64,000 bases of DNA. Origin: Agapanthus africanus. Taxonomy: Eukaryota; Streptophyta; Magnoliopsida; Asparagales; Amaryllidaceae. Shown one piece after another: positions 58,173-64,000 of this stretch (position 1 is its first letter; each line of letters starts with the position of its first letter). The stretch covers positions 752,315,632 through 752,379,631 of the forward strand of contig CM057340.1 of assembly GCA_030015575.1 (NCBI GenBank), written 5' to 3'. Made by a program: the position numbers and the translations under genes. The notes under the pieces are model-generated. The model was not told the origin of the DNA and made no database searches. It saw nothing but the letters and a program-made list of their open reading frames with translations.

Positions 58173-59774
58173 TTATCCCGAGCGATGTTGAACGCTCATG
58201 CAGATTTCCTTCAACATTCTTACATTGAGGAGATTGACGGACGACCCATTGTCAACCAGGATCTTACCTATCTTGATATCATGACAGTATCCGGAGACAA
58301 AAAGGGGACAGTTATGCTCGCACGTCCCGAGGAGGAGATCTTCATCACCGAAGGTGACACCAGCAGTGTGTACTTCTTCCAGCTCGTCTTTCATCTTTTC
58401 TTCGGTGAGGAAAGATTGGAACTGTTCGGGCTCTTGTAACGCCTTGATCGGCGAATCTCTCGCCTCTTTGGATAGCAGAACGGCGTCGAGAATGCTTAGC
58501 TGCGAAGGTAGCTTCCTCAAGTGTGCCAGAATATTATAGTCCACCTTATTTTTCTTTGGCGGGTCCTTGGCTGTCAGCTCTTTGATGACTCGATCATCGA
58601 GGGCAATATCTTCAGGGATCTTTTCTTTCCCTTTATCCTTTTTGTTCGAGCCCTTATTTGCAGGTCCGAGATTTTTCTCAGGTAATGTGCGATTGCGCGG
58701 CTGAATGTTCTCACTGCTCTTCGGTTCTTCCTCTTTACCTGAGGTGGGTTCTTTGAAGAGAGGGCCAAGAGCTATTTCTTCATCAGAATCGCTCCCAAAT
58801 GTGAGAACTTGCGATCCCCCAGCGTCGACCATGTGACAGTTGCCGGTCATTCTTTTGCGCTCCTCGGTCGTATTTCTTTGCTCCCGACGAGTTTTGCGTT
58901 TCATCCGCTTGAAATGTTGTCGGTGAGCAAAATATCCCTGCCACCAGCTTTTAAAAGCGTTGCACTCTTCGGTGGGGTGCACAATCTTTCGATGATACAA
59001 GCAGTAGCTAAGATGTATATCCGCTTCATCAGGAGTGTTTCCTTCAGAGGGTGGCAGCTTCATTCCCATTGATATGGCTTTGGCGAACCTTTTCCTCGTC
59101 TTGAACCTATTTTTATTTGCGGCGGATGTATTTTGATCTGGTGGGAGTGTTTCGACCCTTTCGTCCAGTCGCCGGCGTTTGGCTTTTTCAAATATGGTCG
59201 TTTCGCGCTCTCGATCAGCCTTGCTTTTCAGAAGAGCTTCATTCAGCAACCTATCAATCATCTCGTCTGACGGTTGTAGGAGTTCTGGTTTAGGCTTTGC
59301 CCCTAGTTTCTCTGCGTCAGGAGCTTCTTCACTGTTTATTAACGAATGAGAGATCACGTGGCAGCTTGCTACATAATCATCAGGTTCATCCGACGAGCCT
59401 TCTCCATTGTCCTCATCTCCGTCCTCAAGGACGTGACTGAGGAACTCTTGAAGTGTGATCGGGGTCCGTGCTTTCTGGTTATATTCCTCCAGCGCGTCAA
59501 TATGTTTTTGTAGGTCCGTGTGCTTGTCATTAGGCTTCACGGGCTTTTTGGTCCTTTTCTTCTTCTTCAAAGACTTTGACGGCTGGGTGTGGGCGCTTTG
59601 ATCATCACCACCAATTTTTGGAGTTGGGCGTGGCTTCAGCATTCCATTGATGACCTCGGGTTCCAGTTGATTTTTCCACCTGATTGCCGGCATGTTTGGA
59701 GATCCTTCAGCATTCTTTTTGTTTTGGTTGAAAGAGCGATCTCCCATGGAGCTTCTTCTACAAAAGAGCATCAT
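58173..59774 (-). pseudogene. Tat element E gag C-terminus and protease core
   Basis: 533 open codons. Lys-rich segment, LEEYNQKARTPITLQEFLSH (the site where Athila D hit element B), an acidic stretch, then a zinc knuckle YCLYHRKIVHPTEEC (about 58985). The protease follows, with CEHNCPLFVSGYCHDIKIGK and the active-site region LVDNGSSVNLL (about 58245). The frame ends just after EICMSVQH by a frameshift to the 58123 frame. B lacks the 600 bp around the zinc knuckle. Confidence 0.87.
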
Positions 59775-59833
59775 GCCCCCGGTGTGTCCTCCCTTTTAAG
59801 AGCGTGCGGTTGGGGCGGGTTTACCTTCCAATT

Positions 59834-62333
59834 CTAGGACAGTGCGAACTTGCCCTGTTGGTATAGGCTTTCAATCCATCCTTTGAAGACGAAGCAATTC
59901 TCGATTGGATGGCCTACCGCTTGGTGGTAGGGGCAATAATTGGGACCATTAGCCTCACCGGGTTGCAATGGGCATTTTGGATTCGGCAAATTAATGAGCC
60001 TGTTGCGCACCGCTAGCTCAAACAATCTCTTCGTTTTGTCCCGGGGAAACGAGTAAGGGCGCTTCATTTTCTCATTATAGTAACGCCATCTCTCGTCTAA
60101 TCGCTTCGTTAGTTTTGGGCCACTGGGCTGCTGTTGAGCATTTGCAACGAAGGTCGCTTTCCCTTTGCCTTTCTCATTTCGTGGCTCCGGCTTTGAAGGA
60201 TACGGTCTATGACCCATCTGGTCTATTTGGGCCAGCTTATCAATCATGGACTGGAACGTGGTCGACTTGAAAAATATCATGAATTGGAAAATAGTCGCTT
60301 GAGGGTCAAGAGTGCCCATGAACATGCCCACTGCCGGCGCTTCTTCGATGCGCTGCTCACATTTCGCCATAGATTTCGCCATCGTATTGCGTATTGAACC
60401 CATGTTTCTCCAGGTTTCACCATGGCATTAATCAATGCCGTTATTGGGGTGCGCTCGCTAGCACTTGCGAAACGCTGGGTAAATAGTAGCTCCATCTCCG
60501 CAAAAGTTTTGACGGAGTTGTTGGGAAGCTCCGAGTACCACTCAAACGCCGTCTCTGATAAGCTACCAACAAACTGGCGGAGCAGAAGTTTATCATCACC
60601 TCCGGTGTTGCCGCACAAGGTTCTGAATTGAGCGACGTGCTGATGCGGATTTCCCATCCCCTTATATACTTGGAATTTGGGGATCGTATATCCCGGCAGG
60701 TACCTTATTTGGTCATACCAGCCCGGATAGGGTCGTCCAGTCTTAACGATCTGCCCAGCCGCTTCATTTGCTTGGTGATCTCATATTTTCTGGGCAATGT
60801 AATCGTCCAGAGCGGCCTTGGAGATGTTCTCCTCTTTGGCTGCTGAAAGAGCCGAAGGAGGGTTCGATATCTCTCCTCTGTCATCTTCAATGATAATCGG
60901 GGGACCTTCAGCTAGAGGGTCCGGCTGTAACATCATCCCGGCCATGTCTTGGAACAAAAGAGCCATTCGTTTTATGTTGGACGCTTGTTCCGCGGCCTCT
61001 TTTCTTTCCTCTCGAGCATTCTTCGGAGGAACTCAGTATCAGTTTCTTGTTCTCGACGCTGCTCCAAGGTTTCTAGATTTTCTTTTAGCCCAGCGAGTGC
61101 AGCCATTGTAGTCAGAATCTTCTGAAGTTTTTGCTGCCGTTGCTCCCGAGCCTTTGTTATCGATCGGGTAAGCGGTCGATGACCCATAGAAGCATGGCTT
61201 TCCTCTTTTCCGAAATCCATATAAACGGTATGTGTTACCATGCCCCCAGACTTGGGGTGTTTAGATTCAGCGTCCTTGCAGTTCGCCGCGGTCACAGGGG
61301 ATTTGTCCGTCCTCCTTCTCTTGTGAGCGGTTGAAGTTGAGAGAGCCGTTGCAGCGGGCACCCAGGCGGATGACATCTTCTGTGGTACCACGGGATGGCT
61401 CTTTTCTTGCTGAGCTTTAAGCTTCTTTGATCGGTGAGAGTAGTCCTGGTCAATCACCGATTCCTGGACCTGTCTCCAGACTTTGTAAATTTTGGAGGAT
61501 AGCCCCTGAGGGGGCTGCTCCATCTTCGCCTTTGGGGTTTTCTCCTTGGGTGGAGGAGATCTTTTCAGTATGGCAGTTGGAGAGTTCTTGCGGGCCCTCC
61601 TCAGTAGTTCAAAACTGTTCCCAGTTGGGACAGAAGCATCAACTTCCACCGTTGGAGCTGGTGGAGTAAGTCCAGACAGTGAGCTGCCCCCAACCTTCCT
61701 TACTCGGCGCCAGTGGCGACGTCGAGCGTGTCGAGCCGTTGGGATTGTCTCAGCTGTAGGGGTGACTTCTTCATGCCCTCTGTGTTGGTCAGTAGTCGTT
61801 GGTATCAGCCTCTTAAAGACCGACATCCATTGAGTGGGGACAACTAACCTATCAAATGCAAACTTTCACGCAGGAAGAGAAGTTTTGATGACTTCGTTTG
61901 GGGCGGAAGCCGAAACAGTCAGTCTTGCAAAGACAGACCCCTTGGCAGGAGAAGTCGCTTTAACGGCTTCGGGAACAGGGATGGCTATCCTCTTCGGAAT
62001 AACCCTTTCTGGAATTGCAGGCTTCTTCATGGGCCCATATGAACCTTGGCCCAATCTTGCGAAGACCGAGGCATTTGGTTTGGGCGGCCCGTTGAGAGGG
62101 GCCGCAGCAGTTGCAAGCCGATCAAAGACCGACTTATTCGGAGCTTCTTGTAATGGTGTAGGAGTGCTGAAACTCATTGGCGGGATCATGGTCCCGAAGA
62201 ATAGTTCAGTGGTGGCCCGAGTCACCTAATCCACCGGCATTGTGAGAAGGGAGGCCGCTTGAGGCCCGTAGGTTACACTTCCAGATGAGGAGGAACGTGA
62301 GTTACAGTTGCAGCTAGTGCAGGTTGAAGCCAT
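59834..62333 (-). pseudogene. Tat element E gag N-terminal and core region
   Basis: Starts ATGGCTTCAACCTGC at 62333. The N-terminal 400 residues hold five (S)VFxRL-type motifs and a RHARRRHWRRVRK patch. Stops: TAG 62226-62228, TGA or TAA at 61866-61868 and TAA 60972-60974. A frameshift leads to MALLFQDMAG and a stop TGA at 60781-60783, at the same codon as in B. The gag core (QFVGSLSETAFEWYSELP) is at 60657-60400. A further frameshift leads to MGTLDPQATIFQF and zinc knuckle YCPYHQAVGHPIENC (about 59950-59905), ending at 59834. Confidence 0.88.
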
Positions 62334-62461
62334 TGATCTTCTGTTTTTTGCAAGGAGCAAGACACCAAATCTTAGTACCTCGAACCTAAGGGCAACCATA
62401 TCAAAACCGCGATTCGTTCGCGAACACGACACACGAAGTGTGGAGTGGAAAGAGGAAAAGG

Positions 62462-62478
62462 TTCCACTGGGCGTGCCA
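62462..62478 (-). other. Primer binding site of element E
   Basis: Minus strand TGGCACGCCCAGTGGAA, 5 nt after the LTR end, differing from the B site by C-to-T/G-to-A type changes. Confidence 0.78.
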
Positions 62479-62483
62479 GAATC

Positions 62484-64000
62484 TGTTCTCCTCCGAAACA
62501 CGGAGACGGGACCGCGTAGGTCCGTCTTTCCTGAATTTGGAGGCAGATGCTAATTGGTTCTATCCGTCCACCTCTCCGAAGATACCAAGTTGATTTATGG
62601 CACCGCATATCGAAGGTTTAAACGGATGCGGCCGATGTAGCAGATTTCGTCAGATTCCCCCTCGTTGAGGGGTTTTTGATTATGGAGACGCTCTTCCCTG
62701 CAGGCGCAAGCCCATGCAGTTAATTACGCTACCGCATCCCGGTAACAACTTTCTCCCTCTCCAGATAGTCACTTCGTGTCGTGGGTGTTTGTTTTGTTTT
62801 TGGTTGCCCGTGGATTGTATATAGAGACTAATTTATGTTGTCGCCCGTACGGCGTGGATTAGTCCAAATCCGTATCTTCTTAGATTTGGGTTTGGGGTTG
62901 GGTTTAAGGATACGTTAGTCTCATTTGAGATTAAGATCAACTTAAACGTTTGTTGAGGATACATTAGTTTAATTTTAGACTAAGATCTACTCAACGGGAT
63001 CATTTAGATCCAACAAGAGAGCATTTGGGCTTTATTGTTTAGTTTAGGAACATTGCGGTCGATTAGTTTAAGGACATTACGGTCCAAGGTTAAGGACATC
63101 ATAGTCCATGGGCTTAAGGACCCCACAGTTCAAGGTTAAGGACATCATAGTCCGTGAGTTTAAAGACCTCACAGTCAAGGTTAAGGACATCATAGTCCGT
63201 GAGTTTAAGGACCCCACAGTCCAAGGTTAAAGACATCATAGTCCGTGAGTTTAAAGACCTCACAGTCAAGGTTAAGGACATCATAGTCCGTGAGTTTAAG
63301 GACCCCACAGTCCATAGAATGTCTAGTTGTCGGGACCCGTCACCTCTCTGAAGACGTTGAAGGATTACAACGATAAATATCAGAGGAGTGAAGAGATGTA
63401 CCCTTAAACCAATTTTGGTTGAGAGATCTACAGCCCAACTTGGGACTAAGATCAGAGATTTATGAGCATATGAACTCAATCAATCTGAATTGAGGACTTA
63501 TGGCCAATTTGGGCTAAGTCCATTCAATTACAATGTTCAACATTTGTTTTTGAGTTATTAGATGTTTGTTTGAGCCCAATCCCTTGAAAATGCTAAGCAT
63601 TGGTTTGGTCTCTGACAATGTTTTGTCTTTAGTTGAATACTGTGCATTTATCATAGCTCCAGGCTTATTCAAAGAACAGTTTATGTTCTGTCCAAGCGCA
63701 CATAAAAGCATGTGGCGCACTTGGCACTAGCGCCAGTCGATGAGCGCAGTGCGCTATGGTTAAAGCGCTTTGTGCCAGATGTGAAGCGCTAATGCGCTTA
63801 GCGCTTTGCGCTAAATGAAGAGCGCTGATGCGCTTAGCGCTAGATATAGAGCGCTGATACGCTATAATTGAAGCGTTGAGGCGCTTGGTGCTGGTGCCAT
63901 ATAATGAGCGCAAAGCGCTTTTAGTAATGCAGTGCACACGTGAGGAGCACGTGGCGCGCTTAGCGCTGAGCGCTAGCCAATGAGCGCAGTGCGTTGTGTT
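62484..64000 (-). repeat. 5' LTR of element E (3' portion; continues beyond the window)
   Basis: Plus strand begins TGTTCTCCTCCG as at 42683 and stays nearly identical to 42683-44200. It includes GGAC/GTCC repeats (63050-63320), a TATACAATCCACGG-type motif, GCGC-rich sequence from 63715 and a G-box pair at 63937-63953. About 1 kb including the TATA box lies outside. Minus-strand ORFs here match those in the 3' LTR and come from repeats. Confidence 0.9.

Larger units (their letters stand above)
42683..64000 (-). mobile_element. Tat-type element E, minus strand, 5' LTR cut by window end
   Basis: Starts TGTTCTCC directly after B sequence; the expected GCAAC duplication is outside the window. 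Order on the minus strand: 5' LTR (62484 onward), primer site, gag, protease, RT, RNase H, integrase remnant, noncoding region with satellite, antisense gene, polypurine tract, 3' LTR. It is the sister of element B and inserted into it. It has lost the second RNase H and most of integrase, so it is non-autonomous. Confidence 0.92.

Overview
This 64 kb window is plant nuclear DNA made almost entirely of LTR retrotransposons inserted into one another. I see no intact single-copy host gene, rRNA, tRNA or CRISPR array. A plant is indicated by three plant Ty3/gypsy lineages: a chromodomain element (Tekay/Del type), Athila with a tRNA-Asp primer site, and Tat/Retand type with a second RNase H and an antisense plant-mobile-domain gene. 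Lineages were assigned by reading the proteins. Species and chromosome cannot be told; a eudicot is likely.

Layout. (A) 2-5637: 3' end of a chromovirus on the plus strand, with broken RNase H, integrase and chromodomain, then a long 3' LTR. (B) About 6071-42682: a Tat-type element on the plus strand. Its 5' LTR (about 6071-15947) is split by a solo LTR (C, 6723-13666, minus). C is split by an Athila-like solo LTR (9330-12336), itself split by another solo LTR (10590-12193). Primer site, gag, protease, RT, RNase H, second RNase H and integrase of B run from 15953 to 33950. A complete but pol-less Athila (D, 18933-28096, minus) sits inside B gag. Two chromovirus-type solo LTRs (34416-38563 and 39455-42163) sit in its 3' noncoding part. 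(E) 42683 to beyond 64000: a second Tat-type element on the minus strand, inserted into B. It has a 3' LTR, an antisense multi-exon gene, a 62-bp satellite array, decayed pol and gag, a primer site and the start of its 5' LTR. The far ends of B and E lie outside the window.

The insertion order rests on target-site duplications I can read: CCGGT (D), GTATC (10590 solo LTR), GCGCG (9330 solo LTR), GTCTC and TGCTG (the two chromovirus solo LTRs), and GCACT/ACACT with one mismatch (C). Every retrotransposon coding region carries stops, frameshifts or deletions, so no element here looks autonomous.

The most unusual items are an apparently intact 174-codon gene with its own TATA box and poly(A) signal inside solo LTR C, antisense to that LTR; the antisense, intron-containing plant-mobile-domain gene of E; paired G-boxes (CACGTG-N5-CACGTG, one helical turn apart) repeated through the Tat LTRs; and the Athila that carries only gag and protease.
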